Shown here in pieces: positions 18,488 through 27,062 of a DNA stretch of 64,000 nucleotides. Position numbers and translations under genes: made by a program. The DNA comes from Candidatus Bathyarchaeota archaeon (GTDB taxonomy: Archaea; Thermoproteota; Bathyarchaeia; Bathyarchaeales; DTEX01). Within the stretch, counting starts at the first letter, position 1. Each line of letters opens with the position of its first letter. Location of the stretch: contig JAGTQB010000002.1 in assembly GCA_018396995.1 (NCBI GenBank), forward strand, positions 1-64,000, read 5' to 3'. Under the pieces are notes generated by a model, which saw only the letters and a list, made by a program, of their open reading frames with translations, was not told the DNA's origin and ran no database searches.

Positions 18488-18924
18488 GGTATGAGCCCTA
18501 TTTCCTGACAGGTCTTTCTAATATCTTCAATATTTGACATCTTAAATCTCACACGTATCCTTATCGGATCAGCCCTACAGAGCCTGAATCTCCCCATATA
18601 TGCCTCCTGCTTATCAAGCCTGATATAGAGGTTACCCCCCTCTAAATGTAGATCTAAGTGTCTGCCTAAATCCTCTTTATCAACAAGTGGGAGGTTTGTC
18701 GATATGTTGAGTAACAATGACTCAGCTATCTCAGGCTCCCTTATCTGAGTTTTAAAGAAGATTATTGGGTTGCCATATTCTCCGGTGAGCCTACTTCTGC
18801 TAAAAGAGACCCTCTCCGCATGTTCTCCTGGAAAGAGTTTTTTGGCCGCGGTAAGGACTTTCTCTTGATCTTCTGTGGCATGTGCAAAAAAGCTTAAATC
18901 TATATATGCGATTCTACCCTCCAT
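18484..18924 (-). CDS. COG1325 RNA-binding protein (predicted exosome-associated)
   Basis: 146 residues. The sequence starts IAYIDLSFFAHATED and has KTQIREPEIAESLL, typical of the archaeal COG1325 family, which has a dsRBD-like fold and is predicted to work with the exosome or RNase P. The function is unproven. It sits between L13e and rpp30 and overlaps the latter by four bases. The arrangement agrees with the conserved archaeal RNA-processing gene cluster. Confidence 0.87.
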   Translation of the reverse strand: MEGRIAYIDLSFFAHATEDQEKVLTAAKKLFPGEHAERVSFSRSRLTGEYGNPIIFFKTQIREPEIAESLLLNISTNLPLVDKEDLGRHLDLHLEGGNLYIRLDKQEAYMGRFRLCRADPIRIRVRFKMSNIEDIRKTCQEIGLIP

Positions 18925-18973
18925 TCCGCTGCCACTCTACCTAGCCATTTCTCACATCAATTATTTCCCATTT

Positions 18974-19183
18974 TTAAGCTTTCCTGCCTATTTGGGAGAG
19001 ATGCTTCCTTAAGGTCTCTATGTTCTCCTCATGCGCAGTTTTCCTTCTTTCATCAACTGGTATGTTTAGTTTTAATGCTTCCTCAATCGTTAGGCTGACT
19101 GCCTTAAGTTCCCCTCTGCTGAAGCCCTTGCCAACCCGCCTCTTACCCTTACTATAAACTATTGGCTTAATCTTCGAGTTCAT
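18974..19183 (-). CDS. rpl13e: Ribosomal protein L13e (eL13)
   Basis: 69 residues, a short archaeal form. KRRVGKGFSRGELKAVSL and the C-terminal IPVDERRKTAHEENIETLRKHL match the L13e core. L13e is patchy in archaea and found mainly in the TACK lineages, so it is a useful placement marker. It lies 49 bp before the COG1325 gene and probably heads the transcript that runs to ribK. The 177-bp gap to the divergent arginine decarboxylase gene is T-rich and holds promoters for both. Confidence 0.87.
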   Translation of the reverse strand: MNSKIKPIVYSKGKRRVGKGFSRGELKAVSLTIEEALKLNIPVDERRKTAHEENIETLRKHLSQIGRKA

Positions 19184-19360
19184 CCGCTTTCCACATCCCC
19201 CAAAATTTATTGCATTAATTAGATCGAGATTTTAAACCTTTTTGTAAACTTATCTTCGCGAAAAAGGATTTTTTGCTTGCTTTTTTAAATTTATGGCATT
19301 TTTATTTAGCATTTTCTGTTAGAAAAAGTTTTAAGAGGGAGCTTTATTTTCAATTGTTTC

Positions 19361-19924
19361 ATGGACGTGGTGATGAGCATAATTCCAACGAAGATGTTTT
19401 TCACGAAGGGTGTAGGAGTTCATAAAGATAGGCTAATCTCTTTTGAGCTAGCGTTAAGGGATGCTGGTATAGAAAAGTGCAACCTTGTTTGTGTCTCAAG
19501 CATCTTCCCACCTGGCTGTAAAATAATTTCTAGGGAGGAGGGGCTTAAACTGCTAAAGCCGGGTCAAATAACTTATGTAGTTATGGCAAGAAATGAGACG
19601 AATGAGCCGAACCGCTTAATTGCCGCGGCTGTTGGCCTAGCCCTACCGAAGGATAATAACAATGGATACGGCTACCTGTCAGAGTACCATTCATTTGGTG
19701 AAACTGCGAAGAAGGCAGGGGAGTATGCTGAGGATCTTGCGGCAACAATGCTCGCAACAAGCCTTGGAATAGAATTTGATCCGGAGAAAGCTTGGGATGA
19801 GAGGAAGAAGGTGTATAAGGCTAGCGGCAAAATCTTTAGAACGATGCATATATGTCAATCAGCTGAGGGTCATAAGGATGGTCTCTGGACAACCGTTATA
19901 GCTGCAGCTGTCTTTCTCCCATAA
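19361..19924 (+). CDS. pdaD: Pyruvoyl-dependent arginine decarboxylase
   Basis: 187 residues, about the family size. The precursor should be cut between two serines in CVSSIFPPG (S46-S47), the second becoming the pyruvoyl cofactor. The substrate-side glutamate region ([24 protein letters not shown]) and the C-terminal [14 protein letters not shown] fit the family. The product agmatine feeds polyamine synthesis and is also the co-substrate of TiaS, encoded at 29526. The start could also be M5. TATA-like GTTTTAAGAG lies about 25 bases before the ATG, so the leader may be very short. Confidence 0.93.
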   Translation: MDVVMSIIPTKMFFTKGVGVHKDRLISFELALRDAGIEKCNLVCVSSIFPPGCKIISREEGLKLLKPGQITYVVMARNETNEPNRLIAAAVGLALPKDNNNGYGYLSEYHSFGETAKKAGEYAEDLAATMLATSLGIEFDPEKAWDERKKVYKASGKIFRTMHICQSAEGHKDGLWTTVIAAAVFLP

Positions 19925-19953
19925 GCCCGCTAACCTCGTCTTCCAGCTCTTTT

Positions 19954-20469
19954 TCACTTGGCGAGTAAGCCACGCACTTTTCTTCCAGCGCTCGTTAAAC
20001 CCCTAAAGACTTTACCCCTACCCTTCCCAAGATGGATTTCTGGATGAAGAGTTCTATCAACCATTATTACTTCAAACCACTTATAACGCCCATCCTCCCA
20101 AACCCAGTAGGAATTTAGAACTTCTAGGTTTGGGAATCTTCTAGCAGCTCTTTCCTCGGCTATTAGCCTTAGGCTCTTAGCCAATTTATATTTTATTACA
20201 CCCATCGCCTTAGGTCTCCTACCGGAGCTCGGTCTCTCCTTCCTGAAGCCGCTTTTCCTAACTCTGACACGCACTACTATAAAGCCGGGCTTATCCTTGT
20301 AGCCTAGTCTCCTAGCCTTATCAATCCTCGTCGGCTTATCAATCCTAACTATCGACGGCTCTCTACGCCACTCAATAACCCTCTGACGCATAATCTCCGC
20401 TATATATGAATCATGCATCCTTCTCCAGGCTTTGCTCATATACTTGTAAGCCAAGTCAGCTCCCCGCAA
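19954..20469 (-). CDS. rpl15e: Ribosomal protein L15e (eL15)
   Basis: 171 residues. The strongly conserved [34 protein letters not shown] and [10 protein letters not shown] segments identify it. It is somewhat shorter than the usual archaeal protein at the C-terminus, but the core is whole. The ORF track start is TTG 20469 after GGATTAGG; M11 would be the only other option and lacks a ribosome site. Converges with the arginine decarboxylase gene. Confidence 0.93.
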   Translation of the reverse strand: MRGADLAYKYMSKAWRRMHDSYIAEIMRQRVIEWRREPSIVRIDKPTRIDKARRLGYKDKPGFIVVRVRVRKSGFRKERPSSGRRPKAMGVIKYKLAKSLRLIAEERAARRFPNLEVLNSYWVWEDGRYKWFEVIMVDRTLHPEIHLGKGRGKVFRGLTSAGRKVRGLLAK

Positions 20470-20579
20470 ACCTAATCCTACGCAATGCTAAATAAACACA
20501 GGGTTAATTTAATCTTTTTGTTCACAAAGTTTTTCTTATTAGTTGCTTAGATCTTGCTAGTTGGGGCGAAGTAGAGGGC

Positions 20580-21443
20580 ATGTGCGTTAGCTGGATCGAT
20601 GGGCTTAAGGGATCCGTGAGAGTGGCGTTTCAGGGGGAGATAGGGGCCTATAGCGAAAGCGCTGTCTACGAGTTCTTTGGGCCGCATGTCTACTCAGTCC
20701 CTTGCAAGCGCTTCTCAGATGTATTTAGGTGCGTTGAGAGTGGAGAGACAGAGTTTGGGGTTGTCCCAGTTGAGAATTCACTTGAGGGTAGTGTAACACA
20801 AGTCTACGACTTATTCCTTGAGCATGACGTCAAGGTTTGTGGTGAAGTTATTTTAAAAATAGTTCACTGCTTAATCGCTAATCCCGGTGTAGACATAAAT
20901 TCAATTAAGGTTGTTTACTCACACCCACAAGCGCTTGGGCAGTGTAGAAGCTTTCTTGAGAGGCTTGGCTGCGAGCTTATTTCCACATATGATACTGCTG
21001 GAAGCGTTAAGATGATTAAAGAACATAGGATGCTTAATGCTGCAGCAATAGCTAGTGAAAGGTGTGCGGAGATTTATGGTATGAGTGTTCTTGCTAAGGG
21101 TATAGCGGATAGCCCAAATAACTACACTAGGTTCTTTATTCTAGCGAAGTTTGATGCCCCGCCAACTGGAAACGATAAGACATCAATTATTTTCTCAACT
21201 AAACATGTTCCCGGAGCATTATGGAGGGCTTTGGGAGAATTTGCATCAAGAGAAATAAATTTGACTAAAATAGAGTCCAGACCGACTAGGCGGAGGCCAT
21301 GGGAGTATAATTTCTATCTTGATTTTGAGGGGCATAGGACGGAACCTAGGTGCATGGAGGCCCTTGAAGGATTAAAGGCGAATGCCCTATTCGTTAAGAT
21401 TTTAGGCTCCTATCCTAAGGCCCAAGAAAAATATGAAGAGTAA
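20580..21443 (+). CDS. pheA: Prephenate dehydratase
   Basis: 287 residues: catalytic domain (about 14-190) with FQGEIGAYSESA, VVPVENSLEGSV and the TRF motif (NYTRFFIL), then a C-terminal ACT domain with ESRPTRRRPWEYNFYLDF. It converts prephenate to phenylpyruvate in phenylalanine synthesis, and the ACT domain binds phenylalanine for feedback control. No chorismate mutase is fused. It ends close to a convergent zinc-ribbon gene. Confidence 0.93.
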   Translation: MCVSWIDGLKGSVRVAFQGEIGAYSESAVYEFFGPHVYSVPCKRFSDVFRCVESGETEFGVVPVENSLEGSVTQVYDLFLEHDVKVCGEVILKIVHCLIANPGVDINSIKVVYSHPQALGQCRSFLERLGCELISTYDTAGSVKMIKEHRMLNAAAIASERCAEIYGMSVLAKGIADSPNNYTRFFILAKFDAPPTGNDKTSIIFSTKHVPGALWRALGEFASREINLTKIESRPTRRRPWEYNFYLDFEGHRTEPRCMEALEGLKANALFVKILGSYPKAQEKYEE

Positions 21444-21455
21444 TTCAGGTTACTT

Positions 21456-21680
21456 TTACTCTTTCTTCGAGAGCCACCACTGTAGGTACTCCCTTCTAAG
21501 CTTCTTCCTCTCTTCCTCCTCACTAACCTCTTTGCTCCTCCTCAAACTCTCTCTAACTTCAATTAGCTCCTGTAGGGTTAACGTGAGCCCACAGTTCTTG
21601 CACGAATACTGTTTAATCCGACTTATATAGAGCATCTCTCCTCCACATTCTGGACAGTAGGGCATAACCTTACCCTTCAA
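21456..21680 (-). CDS. Archaeal zinc-ribbon protein
   Basis: 74 residues. One zinc ribbon, CPECGGEMLY...YSCKNCGLTLTL, is followed by a charged helical tail (LRRSKEVSEEEERKKLRREYLQWWLSKKE). M6 (MPYCPECGG) is an equally good start, with GGTAAGG before it. No known function; the ribbon resembles that of transcription or RNA-associated small proteins. It lies convergent to pheA. Confidence 0.7.
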   Translation of the reverse strand: MKGKVMPYCPECGGEMLYISRIKQYSCKNCGLTLTLQELIEVRESLRRSKEVSEEEERKKLRREYLQWWLSKKE

Positions 21681-21749
21681 CTACTTAAATAAAGATAATG
21701 ACAAATAGAAATGTCTTTTGCTTAAATGATTGCTTAGATTTCACACCTA

Positions 21750-22670
21750 TTAGCTAGAAATGGCAATGGAGACCTCCTCAAGCATCTCTAACCTCGGTCT
21801 ATGAGACCCATTTGGGATAATCTTCACTAAAGGTCTTGATAGGTAAAGATAAAATGATAGCTTCACGGAGACACCCTTCGCCTCAAAGCTCTTGTTGAGA
21901 CACCGGGCAACACATGCACCCGAATGAATATGCTCAACAACTCCGATTTCCCTACCACAGAGCTTAACTGAGCTACCCCGTGAAACTTTTTCTTCATTCT
22001 CTATGTGGACCCCAAAGAAACCGTAATGTGGGATGCCCCCATCAATTAGACCAATCTCTCCACACACCTCGACGGGTACTCCATACATTAAATCTCCATC
22101 TAAAGCCATCAAAGCGTACTCTGGCTTCAATCCAACGATTACTCCGCGCATCTCTTCCACAGCTCCAATATTCCCTCCATTGAAAGTGAAATTCCTTTTT
22201 AGTCTAAGCCCACCCCTAGCGCGGATTGGGTCTGATGGTTCTCTTATTTCAACGTGCATATGTGGGTCAGTCCAGTAGTCAAAGAAACCGGATCTTAATA
22301 GCGCTCCTAGGTTATCTCCAACCTTAACGGCGTCACCAACATTTATGAGAGGTTCTAGATGTAGTATCTTAACCCATAATTTTGGGTTCTCTAGGCTTTG
22401 CATGAGGATAACATAATCATAATTTGTGCTTTTGAAGGATTTTTTCTCCGGGCAGGCTACTCTCCGAATGAGCTTAACTTCTCCGGAGACCGGTGAGGGC
22501 GCTATTGAACCAAAGTCCTCATTTAAATATATGTCGATTGCCGTATAGGTTCTGTGCGCCGGGTATGGACTATTGAAGAAAGAGAACCTCCCATCCCTCG
22601 GACAATATATTGATACGCCCCCCGAGGAGGCAATCTTCACCATAACACGCCCGCCATAACCTAAGCTCAT
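21750..22670 (-). CDS. M23/LytM-like duplicated-hairpin domain protein, probably not an active peptidase
   Basis: 306 residues. About residues 35-150 read as an M23 peptidase/biotinyl-hybrid fold: IAPSPVSGEVKLI, VGDAVKVGDNLGALL, then DPHMHVEIR, the HxH motif. The first metal motif HxxxD appears as YTAID, with Tyr in place of His, so zinc binding is incomplete. The last 130 residues are unfamiliar. No signal peptide is seen, so it should be cytoplasmic. Archaea without peptidoglycan have such proteins, but their role is unknown. First Met versus M10 is uncertain. Confidence 0.65.
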   Translation of the reverse strand: MSLGYGGRVMVKIASSGGVSIYCPRDGRFSFFNSPYPAHRTYTAIDIYLNEDFGSIAPSPVSGEVKLIRRVACPEKKSFKSTNYDYVILMQSLENPKLWVKILHLEPLINVGDAVKVGDNLGALLRSGFFDYWTDPHMHVEIREPSDPIRARGGLRLKRNFTFNGGNIGAVEEMRGVIVGLKPEYALMALDGDLMYGVPVEVCGEIGLIDGGIPHYGFFGVHIENEEKVSRGSSVKLCGREIGVVEHIHSGACVARCLNKSFEAKGVSVKLSFYLYLSRPLVKIIPNGSHRPRLEMLEEVSIAISS

Positions 22671-22743
22671 AACGGCACTTTCACACTTCCCTTTAGCATA
22701 ATTTTCCGGGACAAAAATAGAATTAAAATTTATGGGGAGAAAA

Positions 22744-23007
22744 TTATAACCCCTTAATCTCTATTATATGTCTTCTTTCAAGCCTCTTTAGGGCGTCAAA
22801 GAGCTCACTTTTTTGCTTTCCATTGAAGCTAAAGTATTCGACCATTTCATTTATGGAGGAGTGGGCCGTTCCATATCTTCTTAACCTATTTTGAAGGTAC
22901 TCAATTATGAGCCGCTCAATCTTACCGCACTTCCATGTCGTATTCCGCAGGAGGACTACGACGGCCTTGAACATCTTTTGGGTTTCCCTTCGAGATCTTC
23001 TAGCCAT
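22744..23007 (-). CDS. Small basic hypothetical protein, possibly winged-helix
   Basis: 87 residues. A very basic N-terminus (ARRSRRETQ) is followed by helices and a segment SINEMVEYFSFNGKQKSELFDALKRLERRHIIEIKG that looks like the second half of a winged helix with a short wing. It is not recognised beyond this. Monocistronic, 74 bp before the gene at 21750 in transcription order. DNA or RNA binding is a guess from composition. Confidence 0.6.
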   Translation of the reverse strand: MARRSRRETQKMFKAVVVLLRNTTWKCGKIERLIIEYLQNRLRRYGTAHSSINEMVEYFSFNGKQKSELFDALKRLERRHIIEIKGL

Positions 23008-23155
23008 CTCTCATCCTAACTAAGAAGATATTTGGTTAAAGTATTTATGCGTTTATGGCAAAGATTATTCCAGCTACACATATTTAATTTACATATGCGA
23101 TAATAATAACTTAATTTTTTAAGAGAGAAATTATCTTTGTGAGTGGTTGGTTGTT

Positions 23156-23809
23156 ATGAGGATGCTAATATTTGGTCCGCCCGGCTCTGGGAAGGGAACA
23201 TATGCCTCTAGACTCATGAGTATACTTAGTGTGCCGCATATATCTACTGGGGATCTTGTGCGTGAGGAAATAAAGAGGGGATCAGAGGTTGGGATAGTCG
23301 CTAAGCAGTATGTTGAGAGGGGCGAGCTCGTTCCAGATAAAATAATTATTGATCTCTTGACTGAAAGGCTTCAGAAACCAGATGCTGAGAGAGGCTTTAT
23401 ACTTGACGGTTTTCCGAGAACAATTAATCAAGCAATGTTCCTCGAAGAGAACTTTAAGATCGATTTGGTTATTAATCTTGTTGTTCCGGACGAGGTTATA
23501 ATTCAGCGCCTTTCTAATAGGCTGATATGTAAGCGGTGTGGAGCAATATATAATCGGCTCACGCTGCCGCCTAAAGTGGACGAAATATGCGACATATGTG
23601 GTGGAGAATTATATCAGAGGGAGGATGATAGGCCGGAGGTTATAAAGGCGCGCCTAAAAGTGTATAGGGAGAATACCGAGCCACTAATAAACTACTACAG
23701 GGAGAGGGGGCTTCTGCGAGATGTCTACTGCAACGACTTAATGACCCCACCAGATATCATCGTCAGAAAGATACTTGAGATTATTGAGGAAATAAAGAGT
23801 GAGAAATGA
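23156..23809 (+). CDS. adk: Adenylate kinase
   Basis: 217 residues from ATG 23156; the ORF track adds three residues from a TTG. P-loop GPPGSGKGT, NMP-binding region with STGDLVREEI, the DGFPRT motif and a long-form LID with a zinc set CKRC...CDIC. This is the bacterial/eukaryotic-like adenylate kinase, not the short trimeric archaeal type, and the zinc LID is common in thermophiles. It balances ATP, ADP and AMP. Confidence 0.94.
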   Translation: MRMLIFGPPGSGKGTYASRLMSILSVPHISTGDLVREEIKRGSEVGIVAKQYVERGELVPDKIIIDLLTERLQKPDAERGFILDGFPRTINQAMFLEENFKIDLVINLVVPDEVIIQRLSNRLICKRCGAIYNRLTLPPKVDEICDICGGELYQREDDRPEVIKARLKVYRENTEPLINYYRERGLLRDVYCNDLMTPPDIIVRKILEIIEEIKSEK

Positions 23810-23837
23810 ACGTATGGTAAGTTAATTGGAGGGTAGG

Positions 23838-24617
23838 TTACCTCCTAAAGTTCCATTCCCTCGTCGAGTATTTTTCATCTCTGAGTTTTGTGGCTAGCTT
23901 TTCCTCAAACTCAGTCACTTCTCCAGGAACCAATTTTATATTAAAGGCTTCTTCAAAGCCCCTTATCAGAGCGCTCTTTAGCTCATCGAAGCTAATTTCC
24001 CGTCCAAGATACTTCTTTATCGAAGTCACCCTCTCCTCAACAGACTTTATCATCTTATCCCTAATTTTCTCACTCGGAACCTTTAATACCGTGAACATAA
24101 GCTTCAGGTTTACATCACGCAGTATTGTGCCGTGCTGGTGAACAACTCCCATACTCCTAGTCTGAGCGTTGCCAGAAATCTTCTTCCCCTCAACAACTAT
24201 GTCGTTTATGGGCCTAAATTCCGCCGGGACTCCCAGCACCCTTAAACCCTTAACCAGTCCGGAGCATAGGACTTCATATGTCTTCTGTAGGTCTCTTGAT
24301 ATCAGCTGGTGCCCCTCGTCTACAACAATGCTATATGTTAGCTCTCCATCCCTATCATGGTAGACGGCCCCTCCACCAGTCCTCCTCCTAACATATTGTA
24401 TGCCTAGCTTGTTGCATGTCTCTATATCGACCTCCTCCTCCATGCTCTGGAAGTATCCTATGGAGACTGCTGACGGCTCCCATCGGAAGAAACGTATTGT
24501 GTTCGGCACGAGCTTTTTAGACCTAGCTATCGCTATAGCTTCATCAAGCGCCATGTTGTAATATGCGTCCCTAAGACCTGTATCTAAAAGTCTCCACTCC
24601 TCAACCACTGCCACCAC
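23838..24617 (-). CDS. lplA: Lipoate-protein ligase A, catalytic subunit
   Basis: 259 residues covering the BPL/LplA catalytic domain: RFFRWEPSAVSIGYFQ, the RRTGGGAVYHD loop, DGELTYSIV, NDIVVEGKKISGNAQ. It activates lipoate or octanoate with ATP and transfers it to acceptor lysines. The C-terminal accessory domain is not part of this chain but is encoded separately just upstream (24601-24897), with a 17-bp overlap. This two-gene form is known from Thermoplasma acidophilum (LplA plus LplB). Confidence 0.92.
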   Translation of the reverse strand: MVAVVEEWRLLDTGLRDAYYNMALDEAIAIARSKKLVPNTIRFFRWEPSAVSIGYFQSMEEEVDIETCNKLGIQYVRRRTGGGAVYHDRDGELTYSIVVDEGHQLISRDLQKTYEVLCSGLVKGLRVLGVPAEFRPINDIVVEGKKISGNAQTRSMGVVHQHGTILRDVNLKLMFTVLKVPSEKIRDKMIKSVEERVTSIKKYLGREISFDELKSALIRGFEEAFNIKLVPGEVTEFEEKLATKLRDEKYSTREWNFRR

Positions 24618-24897
24618 CTGCCTTAACTATACACTTAGCGAAATCTTCTGGGGTTGCGCCCAGCAAGATTACCCCCCTATCCTCTACAAACCGTCTTATA
24701 GTTTCAGCAATAATGTTTTCATTTATCACACATCCCACCAGAGACTTTTCAAGATCCTCGATGAGCTCCTCAGGGTGCATGAAGAAGTCTCCGGTAATCT
24801 TTATAAAACCTATCCTATTATCCTCCTTGCTGAGCTGGACTTTTATCAGCTTTCCCCCCTCAGCCTTGTACTCCGCCCTCAGCATACAGTCACCCAA
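24601..24897 (-). CDS. lplB: Lipoate-protein ligase accessory subunit (C-terminal domain as separate protein)
   Basis: 98 residues. The sequence corresponds to the C-terminal domain of one-piece lipoate ligases (EYKAEGGKLIKVQLS...ITGDFFMHPEELIEDLEKSLVG). The segment GDFFxHPEE is typical. In Thermoplasma the separate subunit is needed for the adenylation step. It is translated first and overlaps lplA, which suggests a 1:1 complex. No lipoylated protein or glycine cleavage gene is seen in the window. Confidence 0.88.
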   Translation of the reverse strand: MGDCMLRAEYKAEGGKLIKVQLSKEDNRIGFIKITGDFFMHPEELIEDLEKSLVGCVINENIIAETIRRFVEDRGVILLGATPEDFAKCIVKAGGGSG

Positions 24898-25003
24898 GTG
24901 AGAAGTTTCATAGTATGAATCATAAGTTTAACTTAAAAAAAGTTTATAAAAAAGACTTAAATAAAATCAAAGTTTTAGTATATCGTCAAATAGAGGGATT
25001 ATT

Positions 25004-26206
25004 ATGCCACAAGTCTCAGAGAGAACTAAGCTCCTTGGAACGGAGACAGCCTTTGATGTCCTAAAAGAGGTTGAGGAGTTAACCCGTAGGGGTAAGAGTG
25101 TAATGAACTTCTGTATTGGGCAGCCGGACTTTGACACACCAGAATATATTAAGGAGGGTGCTATAAAGGCTATAAAGGCGGGGAAAACAGGGTATACGCC
25201 ATCCCCCGGGATACCGGAGCTCAGGGAGGCTGTTGCCCAATTCTTCTCTAAAACTAGAGACATAGACGTTAAGCCCGAGTGGGTTGTTGTCGCCTGTGGG
25301 GCTAAGCCATTCATTGGATATACAATATTGTCTGTGACGGATCCTGGAGTTGGGCATGAGGTGATATATCCTAATCCAGGCTTCCCAATATATGAGTCCC
25401 TTATAAGGGCTTATGGAGCCGTACCCGTTCCTCTTCCAGTACTTGAGGCTAAGAACTTCAGTATCGACGTGGATTATCTTGAGAAGCTGATTAACGAGAG
25501 GACTAGGCTCATCATACTTAATTCGCCGCATAATCCTACTGGCGGTGCTCTTGATAAAGATACACTCGAGCAGATAGCTGACATAGTTAAGAGGCACGAG
25601 AACATATGGGTCTTCTCAGATGAAGTCTACTCTAGTATGGTTTACGAGGGGAAGTTTGTTAGCATAGCGTCAATAGACGGCATGCAGGAGAGAACTATAA
25701 TTGTTGATGGTGTCTCAAAGACTTATGCTATGACTGGATGGAGGATAGGGTTTGCAACAAACCCGAAGCTCGCCCCATACTTGGCTAGATGGGTGACGAA
25801 CACAGACTCGTGTGCTCCGCACCCAAATCAATACGCCGCCCTAACAGCCTTAACTGGACCACAAGATGACTCAAAGAGAATGATTGAGCGCTTTAGGCTC
25901 CGGAGAGACCTGATAGTAGATGGCTTAAATAAAATTGAGGGCGTTAGGTGCATAAAGCCTAAGGGAGCCTTCTACGTTTGGCCTAACGTTACTGAAGCAT
26001 GCAAAATTGTCGGCGCAAAGGATTCAGAAGAGTTTAGGAAGCGGCTGCTTTATGAAGCTGGCGTCGCAATTTTATCGGACATACATTTTGGACATAAGAA
26101 TGAGGGTGAGGGGGAACACGTTAGATTTTCATATGCAGCCTCCGAGGAGAACATTAAAGAGGGCCTGAGGAGACTTAAGGCCTTCATAGAAGAGAACAGA
26201 GTCTAA
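25004..26206 (+). CDS. Class I/II PLP-dependent aminotransferase
   Basis: 400 residues. N-terminal NFCIGQPDFDTPE, the NSPHNPTGG loop, DEVYSSMVY and the PLP lysine in VSKTYAMTGWR are all intact. The family includes aspartate and branched-chain or aromatic aminotransferases; the substrate cannot be fixed. Good ribosome site GAGGGA before the ATG and a TATA box TTTATAAAA near 24943. It is monocistronic and divergent from the lipoate ligase pair. Confidence 0.92.
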   Translation: MPQVSERTKLLGTETAFDVLKEVEELTRRGKSVMNFCIGQPDFDTPEYIKEGAIKAIKAGKTGYTPSPGIPELREAVAQFFSKTRDIDVKPEWVVVACGAKPFIGYTILSVTDPGVGHEVIYPNPGFPIYESLIRAYGAVPVPLPVLEAKNFSIDVDYLEKLINERTRLIILNSPHNPTGGALDKDTLEQIADIVKRHENIWVFSDEVYSSMVYEGKFVSIASIDGMQERTIIVDGVSKTYAMTGWRIGFATNPKLAPYLARWVTNTDSCAPHPNQYAALTALTGPQDDSKRMIERFRLRRDLIVDGLNKIEGVRCIKPKGAFYVWPNVTEACKIVGAKDSEEFRKRLLYEAGVAILSDIHFGHKNEGEGEHVRFSYAASEENIKEGLRRLKAFIEENRV

Positions 26207-26221
26207 CACCGCAGCCCCCAC

Positions 26222-27040
26222 TTATTTTCTTAGCCAATTTTTTAGGGTATATGGGCTTGCCCCCAGAAGCCAGCCGGATAAGACTAATATTGTCGCTGGA
26301 AATGCTCTGAAATATTGTATAAAGTTATGTGCTATTATGTCGAATAATAAGAAGATTATGCTTATTGAGAGCGCCGTGATGAGGCCTGCCTTTGGGTTAT
26401 ACTTTGATACCATACGTGTTGCTATAAGACCTGATAAAAATACGTCGCCTAAGCCGAGTGCAGTTAGTTCCTTTAGTGATGGGAGTCTTGGAAGTAGGAT
26501 CATTAAGGGTAAACCTAATTTCATAATTTTGCCGGCAGCCTCAACCATATGCCCCGTAACAAAGACGTGAAAAACATCCATAACAGTTAATAATCCAGCA
26601 AAAATAATCGTCACCCTCCATGAAAATAATGGGCTTAAGAGTGTAACCGCTATTATCGCAAAAATTGCTGAGAATATATCTGTTATCAAAATAACTGCCA
26701 GAACATCCTCTATTAATAGGAGATTTAGGAGTAGTAAGGCTGCTATAAATATTATGGGCGGGATGACCGCTACTATAATTTTTTTCGTGAAGAGGTATGT
26801 GAAGATAAGTAGGGTGTAGGATATTGCTGCTCCAAACAGTATTTGGACGGCGTATCCCGGAATCAGACCCATTACCGTGACGAGGATTCCCATAAAAATG
26901 ACAATGACTATTACTTCACGTATACTGATTTCTTTACTCCCAAAGAACTCCTTAATCCTCCCCATAGCCCTCCCGTATACCAGGACTGATAACATGATTA
27001 TTGTGAAGAGTGATATTGGAAGTAGAAAGTTAACTTCCAT
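26222..27040 (-). CDS. Presenilin/signal-peptide-peptidase-like intramembrane aspartyl protease
   Basis: 272 residues with about nine hydrophobic segments. Two catalytic aspartates are placed as in the family: D155 in LTVMDVFHVF and D199 in the GLGD form of the GxGD motif (196-199). Near the C-terminus PAT (248-250) stands where the PAL motif is expected. These enzymes cut substrates within the membrane. Archaeal homologues (COG3389) exist, but their natural substrates are little known. The gene follows nnr on the same strand by 22 bp. Confidence 0.85.
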   Translation of the reverse strand: MEVNFLLPISLFTIIMLSVLVYGRAMGRIKEFFGSKEISIREVIVIVIFMGILVTVMGLIPGYAVQILFGAAISYTLLIFTYLFTKKIIVAVIPPIIFIAALLLLNLLLIEDVLAVILITDIFSAIFAIIAVTLLSPLFSWRVTIIFAGLLTVMDVFHVFVTGHMVEAAGKIMKLGLPLMILLPRLPSLKELTALGLGDVFLSGLIATRMVSKYNPKAGLITALSISIIFLLFDIIAHNFIQYFRAFPATILVLSGWLLGASPYTLKNWLRK

Positions 27041-27062
27041 GAGACTCTCACCTAAAAAAGAC

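Noticed and set aside
19184-19360. A hidden small gene or RNA between L13e and the arginine decarboxylase
   Set aside because: The stretch is T-rich with stops in all frames and shows only promoter-like elements.
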